Shown here: positions 6,121 to 14,719 of the stretch, in pieces | Numbering within the stretch: position 1 is the stretch's first letter | Layout: each line of letters begins with the position of its first letter | Assembly (NCBI RefSeq): GCF_905212365.1 | Contig: NZ_CAJMEH010000034.1 | Coordinates: 1 to 20,873 of the forward strand | Reading direction: 5' to 3' | Length of the DNA stretch: 20,873 nt | Origin: an uncultured Phascolarctobacterium sp. | GTDB taxonomy: Bacteria > Bacillota > Negativicutes > Acidaminococcales > Acidaminococcaceae | Translations under genes and position numbers: made by a program | The notes under the pieces: generated by a model | The model's input: the letters and a program-made list of their open reading frames with translations, nothing else | What the model was told of the DNA's origin: nothing | Databases searched by the model: none

Positions 6121-8061
6121 TCACACCTCTAAATTACGCACAATGCGTATAATATTATCCTTGGAAAGCCTTTGCAGCGTATAATAATTAGCGCCCATAG
6201 CCGCCGCTATCTGTTTAGCCAGCCCCAGCTTGATAAAATCTGCCTCCGTATCGATAACTACGGAGGTTATTTTAGCCTTGCGTATCCTTTCAGCCATCTG
6301 CAAGGCGCTGGCAACAGGGTCGTCGCCCTCCTCCACGGCATTGGCGCGTCCGTCCGTCACCAGAATCAAAATCGGCTCCAGCTCCTTATCGCGCTTGCCC
6401 AACAGCGACAGCGTCAGCAAGGAAACGGCCAGCCCGTCGGCCAAAGGCGTTTTTCCGCCCGTAGGCATTTCTGCCAGGCATTTCTGCGCCAAATCCACGC
6501 TGCGGGTAACCGGCAAAAGCACCTGCGCCTTTTGCCGGCGGAAGGCGATCATGCCCACGCGGTCGCGCTTTTGATACGCCTCCTGCAGCATATAAAAGAT
6601 AGCGCCCTTCACCGCCCGCATGCGCTCGCGGGCTCCCATGGAGCCGCTGGCGTCCACCGCGAACAAAAAGGTATTGCCGATGCGCTTTTCCCTTACCTTC
6701 TGCCGCAAATCCTCCGGCTTAATATTCAGGGCGCAGCCGTTATTTTCCCGCAGCTTTTGAAAAGGAGCGGCAGCGCGAATGGTAGCGTCAAAGGCCAAAT
6801 CCTCCACCTTATTTTTAGGCAGCTCGGCCCGCACATAGCGGCCCTGCTTCAAATCGGTCCGCGTAGTGCTGCGCTTACCGCTGCCGCGGCGCAGGCTGCG
6901 GTCCTTACCCATATCCAAAACCATTTTCGGCAGCCGGAAGCTTTTGTCGATATCGGCAATCTGCTCTTCCGGCGCCAGTTGGCTGTTATCCTGTTTGTGC
7001 TGCTGTTCTTCGTCAGAGCGCTCGTCCTTATCCTCCGGCTCGCTGCCATCTTCGGCGTCGTCCTCATCCTGACCGTTATCCAAGGGCGGAAGCGGCGGCA
7101 TGTCGCTGTTATCATTATCGTCATTATCTTCTGTATCGTCGTTTTCCGTTTCTTCGCTGTCATTTTCGCCATTTTCCTGTGGTTCCTGCTCCTGGGGCTG
7201 CGGCTCCGGCGGCTTGCGCATGCGATGCGGCAATACGAATAAGGCAGCTTCCTTCACATCCTTCGGCAGTACGTAAACGCGTCCTGCCAGCGCCGCTATC
7301 GCCTTAGCCGCTTCCAGCAGATAGATTTCCGCCCGATGCCCTGCGCAAAAGGCCTGCGCGCACATCTGCACCGCTAAAATCAGCATGGCCTCGCTCACTT
7401 CTACCGCCGGCAGCAGCTGCCGTGCGGCGGCAATTTCAGCGGCTAACGCCTGCGTTTCCTGCTCGTACTGCTTCCTAAAGCTGCCTTCGTCGCTGCTATA
7501 AGCCAACGCCCGGCGTATAATTTCCACGCGCCTTTCCGTATCCGTTTCGCTCTGCACATCCACATACATCCCAAAACGGTCCAAGAGCGGCTTGCTCAGC
7601 ACGCCCTCCTCCGGGTTCATCGTGCCGATAACGGTCAATCGTACCGGATGGCTGAAGGAAATACCATCGCGCTCCACCTGATTGACGCCTGCGGCGTTAG
7701 CGTCCAGCACAGCGGTCAGCAGCTCCGGCCTCAGCAGATTAACCTCGTCTATATACAGCGCGTTGCCGTCGGCACGCGCCAGTATGCCCGGTGAAAAACG
7801 CCGCTCGCCCTTACTCACGGCATATTCGATATCGATACTGCCAAAAAGCATGTCCTCAGTGACGTTCAAGGGCAAATCCAGCAGACGCCGCGGCGCAATG
7901 AGCTCGCGGCAGCTGCGTGCCAGCACAGATTTAGCCGTGCCCTTACAGCCGCCTATCAAGAGGCCGCCTGCCTTGGGATTTACCAGCGCTATCAGCAGCG
8001 CCTGCTTGGCCTGCTCCTGCCCTACTATGGCGGCGAAGGGATAGATTGCATGATTCAGCAT
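6121..8061 (-). CDS. chlD: ChlD/BchD-like chelatase ATPase with VWA domain
   Basis: 646 residues, three parts. Residues 1-~280 are an AAA+ domain with Walker A GCKGTAKS (38-45), Walker B YIDEVN (D105, E106), GTMNPEEG and the LLDRFG arginine motif. Residues ~284-370 are a Pro-rich then strongly acidic linker. Residues ~464-646 are a VWA domain with a complete MIDAS: DASGS (470-474), T538 in GGKTPL, and D570 in VTDG. This is the layout of the D subunit of Mg or Co chelatases, which with ChlI drives metal insertion into a tetrapyrrole held by a large H/CobN subunit. Its Walker A is intact, unlike many true ChlD proteins, so it may hydrolyse ATP. It starts 11 bp after chlI, with its RBS (AGAGGTG) overlapping the chlI stop. 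No H/CobN gene is in the window, so the substrate is unknown. Confidence 0.88.
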   Translation of the reverse strand: MLNHAIYPFAAIVGQEQAKQALLIALVNPKAGGLLIGGCKGTAKSVLARSCRELIAPRRLLDLPLNVTEDMLFGSIDIEYAVSKGERRFSPGILARADGNALYIDEVNLLRPELLTAVLDANAAGVNQVERDGISFSHPVRLTVIGTMNPEEGVLSKPLLDRFGMYVDVQSETDTERRVEIIRRALAYSSDEGSFRKQYEQETQALAAEIAAARQLLPAVEVSEAMLILAVQMCAQAFCAGHRAEIYLLEAAKAIAALAGRVYVLPKDVKEAALFVLPHRMRKPPEPQPQEQEPQENGENDSEETENDDTEDNDDNDNSDMPPLPPLDNGQDEDDAEDGSEPEDKDERSDEEQQHKQDNSQLAPEEQIADIDKSFRLPKMVLDMGKDRSLRRGSGKRSTTRTDLKQGRYVRAELPKNKVEDLAFDATIRAAAPFQKLRENNGCALNIKPEDLRQKVREKRIGNTFLFAVDASGSMGARERMRAVKGAIFYMLQEAYQKRDRVGMIAFRRQKAQVLLPVTRSVDLAQKCLAEMPTGGKTPLADGLAVSLLTLSLLGKRDKELEPILILVTDGRANAVEEGDDPVASALQMAERIRKAKITSVVIDTEADFIKLGLAKQIAAAMGANYYTLQRLSKDNIIRIVRNLEV

Positions 8062-8072
8062 AATGCCACCTC

Positions 8073-9104
8073 TCAGGCTTCGCCGTCCAAAAAGCTTTCC
8101 ACCTTATCCCAATCCAGCTGGCCCTCCTCAAAGGGACGGCGGCGCATACGGTGCGGCAGCACCAGCCTGGCGGCCTGCTTAATATCCTCAAGCTCCGCCT
8201 GAATGCGCCCGTTAAAGGCGGCGATAGTCAAAGCGGCTTTGATAACCGTGATGTCCGCCCTGTGTCCGTCCACGCCAAGCTCCACTGCCAGCCTGGCTAC
8301 AGTTGCTAAAAGGCCGTCAGTAATTTGCACCTGGGGCAGCAGCTTACCCGCCTGAATAATCTTAGCAGCCAGGGCCTCCTGCTCCTCCTGATATTGGGCA
8401 ATAAAAGCGTCTGCGTCCTGCTCATAGGCCAAACGGCGCTTGATAACCTCCACGCGCTGCTCAGGGTCATGCTCGCCGGCGACGGTTACGCTCAAACCAA
8501 AGCGGTCTAAAAGCTGCGGCCGGATATCGCCTTCTTCAGGGTTCATGGTGCCTACCAGCACAAAGCGCGCCGGGTGGGAATAAGAAACGCCCTCGCGCTC
8601 CACCGTGTTCACGCCCATAGCGGCAGCGTCCAACAGTACGTCCACCACATGGTCGTCCAGCAGGTTAATCTCGTCCACATATAAAATATTGCGGTTAGCC
8701 AAAGCCAAAATACCGGGTTCAAATTTCTTCTCGCCGCATTTAATAGCATGCTCGATATCCAGCGTGCCTACCACGCGGTCCTCAGTAGCGCTTACCGGCA
8801 GCTCTACGACCCGCATTTTAGCAGTTTCCTGCGGCAGCACGCTGTCCTTGCGCAGCTGCGCAGTACAATCGTCGCACAACTGATTGACGTCGTCCGGGCT
8901 GCAATGGAAACGGCAGCCCTGCACTACCTGCATAGCAGGCAGCAGCTCCGCCAAAGCGCGCACAGCAGTGGACTTGGCCGTGCCCTTTTCGCCCTTAATC
9001 AGCACGCCGCCCAAGGCCGGATTTATTACATTCAAAATCAACGATAATTTCATATCCTCCTGCCCCACGATGGCAGTAAAGGGATACACAGCAGCTCGCT
9101 TCAT
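8073..9104 (-). CDS. chlI: ChlI/BchI-like chelatase AAA+ ATPase
   Basis: 343 residues. Walker A GEKGTAKS (38-45), Walker B YVDEIN (D144, E145), GTMNPEEG sensor region and LLDRFG arginine finger, then a helical C-terminal domain ending VLPHRMRRRPFE. Between Walker A and the conserved ELPVSATEDRVVG segment lies a Cys cluster (C64, C68, C77, C80, plus H67). Similar Cys patterns are usual in this family and could bind a metal or act as a redox switch. It forms AAA+ rings with ChlD in Mg or Co chelatases. Strong RBS GGAGGAG at 9110-9116. First gene of a chlI-chlD-small exported protein operon with its own promoter. Mg versus Co versus another metal cannot be decided here. Confidence 0.9.
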   Translation of the reverse strand: MKRAAVYPFTAIVGQEDMKLSLILNVINPALGGVLIKGEKGTAKSTAVRALAELLPAMQVVQGCRFHCSPDDVNQLCDDCTAQLRKDSVLPQETAKMRVVELPVSATEDRVVGTLDIEHAIKCGEKKFEPGILALANRNILYVDEINLLDDHVVDVLLDAAAMGVNTVEREGVSYSHPARFVLVGTMNPEEGDIRPQLLDRFGLSVTVAGEHDPEQRVEVIKRRLAYEQDADAFIAQYQEEQEALAAKIIQAGKLLPQVQITDGLLATVARLAVELGVDGHRADITVIKAALTIAAFNGRIQAELEDIKQAARLVLPHRMRRRPFEEGQLDWDKVESFLDGEA

Positions 9105-9156
9105 CTATGCTCCTCCAAATCTTATTAGAATTGTCTATCATCAAAATTTTAATCTA

Positions 9157-9187
9157 ATTATAAACTATCTACTAGGTATATGCTCAA
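9157..9187 (-). promoter_or_regulatory. Candidate promoter of the chlI operon
   Basis: Minus strand: perfect TATAAT (9157-9162) with TTGAGC (9182-9187) at a long 19-nt spacing. It lies in the AT-rich gap between the esterase terminator and chlI, with about 50 nt to the start codon. The -10 is convincing, the -35 less so. Confidence 0.45.
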
Positions 9188-9211
9188 GAGCTTTACGAAA
9201 AATTATCAAAA

Positions 9212-9263
9212 AAGTTTCTAAAAAACAAGGATGCCGCCGCCTCAAAAGCAACAGCATCCTTGT
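9212..9263 (-). terminator. Intrinsic terminator of the long operon
   Basis: Perfect 10-bp stem ACAAGGATGC/GCATCCTTGT (9225-9234 with 9254-9263) and a 19-nt loop. On the minus strand it is followed by TTTTTAGAAACTTTTTT. It ends the operon whose last gene is the carboxylesterase. On the plus strand no T-run follows. Confidence 0.85.
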
Positions 9264-9313
9264 ACTTCCATATATTCTATTTTGTCCGGCATATTTTGAG
9301 CGAAGCCTACTGC

Positions 9314-9550
9314 TTACAGCTCCCACAAATTCTCATTGCCGTATTTTTCGTCCAGCCTGCCGCTGAACCAGCGGCCGTTAAGCACCTTGCGGATAATATA
9401 CTCCTTGCTTTCCTGACCGACGGTGTTATCATTAGCCATTTCCGCCAGCACTCCTTCGTAGGTCGCGCGGCTGTTGACGCTGTAAATGCGGGCCTGCATA
9501 CGGTTAGCGTCGAAAACCAGCTCCGGGCGGTACTCCGGGTTCCACTTATT
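9314..9550 (-). pseudogene. Detached C-terminal part of the carboxylesterase
   Basis: Directly after the TAG at 9551-9553 the same reading frame continues for 78 codons (NKWNPEYRPELVFDANRM...GNENLWEL) to TAA at 9314. The NKWNPEYRPELVFD segment is what type-B carboxylesterases carry near their C-terminus (a W followed by a short strand). No frameshift is needed: one base (TAG for e.g. CAG) separates this from an intact 565-residue protein. No RBS supports independent translation. Readthrough, a recent nonsense mutation or a sequencing error are the options. Confidence 0.7.
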
Positions 9551-11011
9551 CTAGGTATTGCCCAAAAGCGTCGTATTAGGGTTGCCGGTGCGCATAAAGG
9601 CGGCAAGCGAAGCGATAAAGGCTTTGCTCAGCTCTCTGGCTCCCGGCTGCTCAAAGGCGTCGGTATTTTTGGTAAAGGGATAGGATTGGTCGGTAATAAA
9701 GGGCAAAAATACGCCGTGGAAAGCGCCGTTGCGCGTCTTATATGCTTCGCCCACTACGTCGCTGCTATGACCGAAGTCAAAGGTGCAGACATAAATATCG
9801 TCCTTATAATGAGGATAAATATTCTGCGCCGCCTCCTGGCCGTTAAACAAGCCGTACAGCTTGCTGCCGTATTTATTGGCAAAGCGGAACTCCCGCGTTG
9901 TGCTTTCGTCCGTATTTATTTTATCCAGCCTGTTCTTAAAATAAGGGTCGCGGGCTGCAAAGGAGCTGAACTCGTCGGCGCTGCCGAGCAGCAGCAGCGG
10001 CACGCTGTTATATTTTTTCGCAGCAAAGCCCTCCTGGGGCAGCAGCTTGCCGTCGCCGTAAAGATGCGGAAAAGCGCTCATGCGGATAACTGCGCCTGCC
10101 ATGACAGGCGCCAAGCGTTCGGCCTTCATATTATGCAGATAATTGCGCACAGCCTTCTGCTCGCTGCCCTTCTCGCTCAGCAGCCATTTTTCAGCGGTAA
10201 TCACATCGGCAGCCTGGCCGTCCTCCACTACCAAAGGAGCCAGCCTTTTAGCAATCACCTTTTGACTGGCGGCGGCGTCGGCTACGGTCAGCCCGCCGCT
10301 GAAGGAAATTGCCTTGTCAAACTTTCCCTTAAAGGCAGGCGAAATCAGCATAGCCAGCACGTCGCGCCCGCCTGCGGAAAAGCCGGAAACGGTAATATTC
10401 TTCGGGTCGCCGCCAAAGCGCTTAATATTCTGCTTCACCCAATCGAGAGCCTCAGCCTGGTCCAAAAGGCCGTAGTTGCCGCTTTCCTCCAAGCCGCTGC
10501 CCCGCTGCAAGGCCGGCAGATTATTAAAGCCCAGCAAACCCAAACGATATTGCAGGGATACATAAACCACATTGGCCTGCTGCGCGAACTGGTTGCCCTC
10601 CCACAGATGGCTGTTACTGGTTTGATTATTGCCGCCGTGAACAAAAACCATAACGGGCAAATCCCTTTCCTCCGTATCAGGCCGCACAATATCCAGCGTC
10701 AGCACTCCTTCCTGACCGATGACCTGCTTGCCGTTGAACTGTATATTAGCCGCAGCCCTTTGGGTGCAGTCCAGCGCGCCCTTATAGCTTTTGGCCTTCT
10801 GCGGCCCGCGCCAGCGGTTAACGCCCACAGCCGGCTGCGCGTAAGGCACTCCCAGCCATTCCACTACCTGATGCTTATCGTCATAAGCGCCTGTTATAAC
10901 GCCCTGCTCCGTCTTTACCTGATTGCTGAACACTGCCGCTTCCGCCGCTGCGCTCAGGCTGCTGGCCAGCAGTACGGCGGCAGCCAGACTGCAAAGATAT
11001 TGCTGCTTCAT
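9551..11011 (-). CDS. Secreted type-B carboxylesterase, cut short by in-frame amber
   Basis: 486 residues as read. A signal peptide (about 1-25, cleaved near AEA) is followed by an alpha/beta-hydrolase of the type-B carboxylesterase family, which hydrolyses carboxylic esters. Visible: GVPYAQP (54-60), oxyanion HGG (125-127), nucleophile S212 in GFSAGG (GESAG is more usual), acid E347 in GSADE, and His432 in GAFHG. The triad is complete before the stop. A TAG at 9551-9553 then removes the last 78 residues, which continue in frame (see 9314-9550). TAG also ends tlyA and the EamA gene here, so it is a real stop codon in this genome. Exported to the periplasm or surface; substrate unknown. Last gene of the long operon; RBS GGGAGAG. 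Whether the shortened protein folds is unclear. Confidence 0.85.
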   Translation of the reverse strand: MKQQYLCSLAAAVLLASSLSAAAEAAVFSNQVKTEQGVITGAYDDKHQVVEWLGVPYAQPAVGVNRWRGPQKAKSYKGALDCTQRAAANIQFNGKQVIGQEGVLTLDIVRPDTEERDLPVMVFVHGGNNQTSNSHLWEGNQFAQQANVVYVSLQYRLGLLGFNNLPALQRGSGLEESGNYGLLDQAEALDWVKQNIKRFGGDPKNITVSGFSAGGRDVLAMLISPAFKGKFDKAISFSGGLTVADAAASQKVIAKRLAPLVVEDGQAADVITAEKWLLSEKGSEQKAVRNYLHNMKAERLAPVMAGAVIRMSAFPHLYGDGKLLPQEGFAAKKYNSVPLLLLGSADEFSSFAARDPYFKNRLDKINTDESTTREFRFANKYGSKLYGLFNGQEAAQNIYPHYKDDIYVCTFDFGHSSDVVGEAYKTRNGAFHGVFLPFITDQSYPFTKNTDAFEQPGARELSKAFIASLAAFMRTGNPNTTLLGNT

Positions 11012-11055
11012 AATGCACTCTCCCTTAACTTAATCTAATAAAAACCGGCAGGCTC

Positions 11056-11934
11056 CTATCTGTCCTTGCGGTACAAAAAGATAGCGATGCCGGATAAAAT
11101 ACAAATAATACCTGTCAGCTGCTGGCCGGTAATTGTTTCCTGCAAAAACCAATAGCCCAGCAGACAGGAACCCACCGTTTCGCCTAAAATGCTCATAGAA
11201 ATAACGGTGGCCGGCAGCCATTTCAGCAGCCAGTTAAACATCAGCTGGCCTAAAATGGTGGAAATAAACGCCAGTCCGGCAAAATTCAGCCAGGTAGCCA
11301 CGCTGTAGCCTGTAAAGCTGTGGCCGCAAAGCAGGCTGTACAGCCCTAAAAAAACTGCGCCGCTGCCATAGCCCAGCGCCGAATAAGCCGCTGCCGAAAG
11401 ACTGCGGCGCACCTGCTGCCCGATGAGGAAATAACCGGCAATGACAGCCGCTGCCGCCAAGGCCATTACATCGCCTACAAAAGCGCGCCAGCTGACGGCA
11501 AAATCGCCCCAGCCGATGATAACGCTGCCCACGATAGCTAGCAAACAGCCGCAGGCCGCGGATAAGCCGCAGCGCTCACGCCACAGCACAAAGCTGCCTA
11601 AAATCGTAAACAATGGCTGCAGGGTCACTAAGACTACGGAGCTGGCTACGGAGGTAAATTTCAGCGATTCAAACCACAGCACATAGTGCAGCGCCAGCAC
11701 CGCGCCGGAGGCTACGCCCAGCAGCAGGCTGCGTTTGGGCAAAGCAAGCAGCTGCCTCCTGTCGTCCTCATGGCACAAAAACCAGGGCAGCAGCGCCGCC
11801 GCCGCCAACAGCAAACGGTAAAAAGCAATAATGCCCGACGGAGCCTGCGCCAATCTGGCAAAAATAGCCGACGTGGACAGAAAAAAGACAGCTGTAAATA
11901 AAATTACATATGATAAACGCTTACCTGGAATCAT
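11056..11934 (-). CDS. EamA (DMT superfamily) membrane transporter
   Basis: 292 residues, strongly hydrophobic, consistent with ten membrane helices in two EamA repeats (about 8-140 and 150-288). The first repeat has the typical FARLAQAPSGIIAFYRLLLAA opening and QPLFTILGSFVLWRE; the second has ISTILGQLMFNWLLKWLPATVIS followed by LGETVGSCLLGYWFLQE. DMT exporters move amino acids or other small metabolites across the inner membrane; the substrate cannot be read from sequence. RBS AGGAAA before the ATG. It sits 25 bp downstream of the NUDIX gene and 44 bp upstream of the esterase, so it is probably co-transcribed. Stop codon is TAG. Confidence 0.9.
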   Translation of the reverse strand: MIPGKRLSYVILFTAVFFLSTSAIFARLAQAPSGIIAFYRLLLAAAALLPWFLCHEDDRRQLLALPKRSLLLGVASGAVLALHYVLWFESLKFTSVASSVVLVTLQPLFTILGSFVLWRERCGLSAACGCLLAIVGSVIIGWGDFAVSWRAFVGDVMALAAAAVIAGYFLIGQQVRRSLSAAAYSALGYGSGAVFLGLYSLLCGHSFTGYSVATWLNFAGLAFISTILGQLMFNWLLKWLPATVISMSILGETVGSCLLGYWFLQETITGQQLTGIICILSGIAIFLYRKDR

Positions 11935-11959
11935 TTGCTTTTCCTAAAAGCTGCGAGGC

Positions 11960-12520
11960 TCACAAAATTCCGGCCGCATAAAGCGCGCACAGAGATTTGG
12001 CATCGTACAGCTCGCCCTTGGCGACCATCTCCCGCAGCTCCTGCGGCTTAAAGGCCTGCACGCCAATAAACTCATCCTCGTCCGTATGCTGAGCGTATTT
12101 TTTCAAGCCCCAGGCCTTATACAAATGAATGATTTCGTCGGAAAAGCCGGGCGTGGTAGCGATGCTCAGCAGCCTTTGCCAATGCTCCGCCTCGTAGCCG
12201 GTTTCCTCGCTCAGCTCGCGGCGGGCGCACTCGTCCTTATCCTCGTCCTCGCCGTGGTCCAGCTTGCCTGCGGGGATTTCCCACAGCAGCGTGCCCAAAG
12301 GATAGCGGCACTGCTTCACCAAAACGATGCGTCCGTCGTCCAGCACCGGCACAATAGCCACGGCCCCCGGATGGTGAATATATTCACGGGTAGTGTCGTT
12401 GCCGTTGGGCAGGCGCACATGGTCGCGCTGCACCTTGAGCAGACGCCCGCTGAAAACCTCCTCGTTGCTGCCTTCGATATAAACCTCGTCTAATTGCGGA
12501 TCATAAAATTTCTTCAGCAT
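11960..12520 (-). CDS. NUDIX hydrolase, ADP-ribose pyrophosphatase-like
   Basis: 186 residues. It resembles the ADP-ribose pyrophosphatase (NudF) group, which splits ADP-ribose to AMP and ribose-5-phosphate in the cytoplasm. Evidence: HHPGAVAIVPV strand, QCRYPLG, EIPAGKLD before the box, and TTPGFSDEIIHLYKAWGL after it. The NUDIX box (residues 85-109) reads GKLDHGE, then nine residues, then RELSEETGY. The canonical spacing is seven, so two residues (from a run of GAC/GAG codons) are extra at the loop-helix junction. All metal-binding glutamates (R-E-L-x-E-E) are present. RBS GAGGTG; 13 bp after recN. Identification good, exact substrate inferred. Confidence 0.88.
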   Translation of the reverse strand: MLKKFYDPQLDEVYIEGSNEEVFSGRLLKVQRDHVRLPNGNDTTREYIHHPGAVAIVPVLDDGRIVLVKQCRYPLGTLLWEIPAGKLDHGEDEDKDECARRELSEETGYEAEHWQRLLSIATTPGFSDEIIHLYKAWGLKKYAQHTDEDEFIGVQAFKPQELREMVAKGELYDAKSLCALYAAGIL

Positions 12521-12533
12521 GTTTTCACCTCAT

Positions 12534-14222
12534 TCAGCCTTGCAGCTTCTGTTTAACGGCGTTTGCTGCCAGCAGCAGCTCCGCAGCGCTTTCGTAAGCG
12601 GCCCGCGACGTGCTGTCGCCCGCCGTCATGCGCACCAGTTCCTGCAAACGCCCGTTGTAATCCAGCGCCGTCAGTACGGTAGCAGTGCGGCCGTTGGCGC
12701 TTTGCTTTTCGATATGAATATGATTATCGGCAAAGGCGGCAATCTGCGGCAGATGGGTAATGCACAGCACCTGCCCCACCGTAGCGATAGCCGCGATTTT
12801 TTCGGCCATTTTCTGCGCCGTCACGCCGCCCACGCCCGTATCGATTTCGTCAAAAACCATGGAGCCTACCTGCCCCTTATCCATGAGCACAGTTTTCAGC
12901 GCCAAAGCGATACGACTCAGCTCGCCGCCGGAAGCCACCTTCTCCAAATCGTTCAAGGGCTCGCCCAGATTAGCGCTGAACAGGAAGCGCACCTGATCCT
13001 TGCCCGCAGGCGTAAATTTTGCCAAAGGCGCAAGGCTGATTTCAAAAATACCGCTGGGCATAGCCAAATCATGGATATGCTCCGTAATCTGCCGGGCCAG
13101 CGCCGCGCCGCTTTTTTGGCGTTCCTTAGTCAGCAGGACGGCGGCCTTTTCCAAACGGGCTTCTGCCTGCACCAGATCCTTGCGAGACTTAGCCACAGCG
13201 TCGGCAATATTCTGCAGCTGCTCCAATCTTTGCTGCGCTTCCGCTAAATAGGCCAGCACGGCTTCCGTCGAGCCGCCGTACTTCTTGTGCAGGCGATATA
13301 TCGTATCCAGGCGCTCCTGCACCTGCGCCGCCCGTTCCTCGTTAAAATCGCTGCGGCTCAAATAATCGCTTAATTCCGTGCGGCAGTCGTCCAGGCTTAT
13401 CCAGGCGCTGTCCACCGCTTCGGCATAGCCTGCCAGCTTATTGTCGTAACGAGCCGCGTACTGCAATTCCTCACGCACCCGCGCCAAAAGCTCCAGCACG
13501 GCGTTGTCCTCGTCCAATTTCCCATAAGCGGAGCTGACGGCCCGCATAATGCGCTCGCCGTTCTGCAAAAGCCGCGCCTCGTCCTCCAAGGCTTCCTCCT
13601 CGCCCACAGCCAGATTAGCGGCGGTAATTTCATTAATTTCCCAATTATAACGGTCTAAAAGCAAATCCTGCTGCTCGTTATCACGCAGCAGCCGCTCCAC
13701 CTGCTCTTTAGCCGCCGTATACACGGCATACAGCTCCTTATAGGCTGCCAGCGCCTTATGCAGCTCCCCGCCGCCAAAGGCGTCCGTAACAAGCAGCGGT
13801 GCGTCCGCCTTCAGTAAAGCCTGATTTTCGTGCTGCCCGTGGATATCCACCAGCCTTGCGCCCAGCTGCTTCAAAACAGCCAAGGGCACCTGCACGCCGT
13901 TGACCAAAGCGCGGCTCTTGCCTGCAGCGCTGACCTGCCGCTTCAAAAACAGCTCGTCCTCGGCTTCGATGCCCTGCTCCGTCAGAATGTTTTTGATGTC
14001 CTGCTGACCGCTCACATCAAAAACAGCCTGCACCCACAGACCGTCAGTACCGCTGCGCACGTAGTCCGCCGAAGCGCGTCCGCCCAATACCACGCCGAAG
14101 GCATCGATTAAAATAGACTTGCCTGCGCCCGTTTCGCCGGTGAATACGTTAAAGCCCCTGGTGAAATCGGCACGGGCGTCTTCTAATAATGCAAAATTAT
14201 GAACATGCAGTGATTGCAGCAT
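12534..14222 (-). CDS. recN: DNA repair protein RecN
   Basis: 562 residues, the usual RecN length. An SMC-like ATPase that acts early in double-strand break repair. It opens MLQSLHVHNFALLEDARADF and has Walker A GETGAGKS (29-36). A long coiled-coil-rich centre (about 150-370, many Glu/Leu/Arg) follows, then signature SGGELS (431-436), Walker B VFDEID (D458, E459) and ITHLPQIAAFAD. Placed 14 bp after argR, as in many Firmicutes (argR/ahrC-recN). In spore formers spoIVB and spo0A often follow; here a NUDIX gene does. Confidence 0.97.
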   Translation of the reverse strand: MLQSLHVHNFALLEDARADFTRGFNVFTGETGAGKSILIDAFGVVLGGRASADYVRSGTDGLWVQAVFDVSGQQDIKNILTEQGIEAEDELFLKRQVSAAGKSRALVNGVQVPLAVLKQLGARLVDIHGQHENQALLKADAPLLVTDAFGGGELHKALAAYKELYAVYTAAKEQVERLLRDNEQQDLLLDRYNWEINEITAANLAVGEEEALEDEARLLQNGERIMRAVSSAYGKLDEDNAVLELLARVREELQYAARYDNKLAGYAEAVDSAWISLDDCRTELSDYLSRSDFNEERAAQVQERLDTIYRLHKKYGGSTEAVLAYLAEAQQRLEQLQNIADAVAKSRKDLVQAEARLEKAAVLLTKERQKSGAALARQITEHIHDLAMPSGIFEISLAPLAKFTPAGKDQVRFLFSANLGEPLNDLEKVASGGELSRIALALKTVLMDKGQVGSMVFDEIDTGVGGVTAQKMAEKIAAIATVGQVLCITHLPQIAAFADNHIHIEKQSANGRTATVLTALDYNGRLQELVRMTAGDSTSRAAYESAAELLLAANAVKQKLQG

Positions 14223-14236
14223 TCTGGCACCTCTGC

Positions 14237-14686
14237 TTATTTATACTCTTTTAAGCGCTTGAGCAGCGACAATACGCCCTCTTTATTTTCCAAAGCGACA
14301 AACACCGTGTCGTCCCCGGCGATAGTGCCCAAAATTTCGGGCCATTTCATATAATCCAAAGCAAAGGCTACGGCCTGCGCCGTTCCCGGCATTGTGCGGA
14401 TGACCACCATGCAGTCGGAGGAACGAATGCTAACAATGGAATCGTGAAAGGTACGCTCCAGGCGCTCTACGGTCAGCAGCATACCGTGGTCCTTAGGATA
14501 GGCATAATGATAGTGGCCGTTAGCGTCCGGTACCTTGACCAGCATCAGCTCCTTAATATCGCGGGATACTGTGGCTTGGGTCACGTCGATGCCCTCGCTG
14601 CGCAGAGCGGCCGCCAAATCCTCCTGCGTTTCTATTTTATTATTATCAATTATCTCTTTGATTTTCGCATGTCTGGTCATTTTCAT
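14237..14686 (-). CDS. argR: Arginine repressor ArgR/AhrC
   Basis: 149 residues, typical length. An arginine-sensing hexameric regulator that represses arginine synthesis and often activates catabolism. The N-terminal winged helix (about 1-70) carries TVSRDI (39-44) in the recognition helix. The C-terminal domain has the arginine-binding/hexamer motif GTIAGDDT (120-127). RBS GAGGTGAT, 7 nt from the ATG, is excellent. Flanked by nadK (33 bp) and recN (14 bp). I see no clear pair of ARG boxes in front of it, consistent with transcription from a distant promoter. Confidence 0.97.
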   Translation of the reverse strand: MKMTRHAKIKEIIDNNKIETQEDLAAALRSEGIDVTQATVSRDIKELMLVKVPDANGHYHYAYPKDHGMLLTVERLERTFHDSIVSIRSSDCMVVIRTMPGTAQAVAFALDYMKWPEILGTIAGDDTVFVALENKEGVLSLLKRLKEYK

Positions 14687-14719
14687 AGTCGATCACCTCA
14701 ATCTAAAAAGCTTCTATGA

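Noticed and set aside
6172..7242. 356-codon plus-strand frame opposite chlD
   Set aside because: Antisense shadow. The hydrophobic stretch comes from reading the acidic linker backwards, so the apparent membrane protein is an artefact.
9551..9553. Pyrrolysine insertion or reassigned TAG in the carboxylesterase
   Set aside because: TAG is a normal terminator for tlyA and the EamA gene in the same window, and nothing else here points to pyrrolysine use.
9260..11038. 592-codon open frame on the plus strand opposite the carboxylesterase, longer than the sense gene
   Set aside because: It runs in exact codon register with the sense gene, so its stops would need the sense codons TTA, CTA or TCA, which are rare in this GC-richer gene. 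The sense strand has a signal peptide and a full catalytic triad; the antisense protein shows no family pattern and no good RBS.
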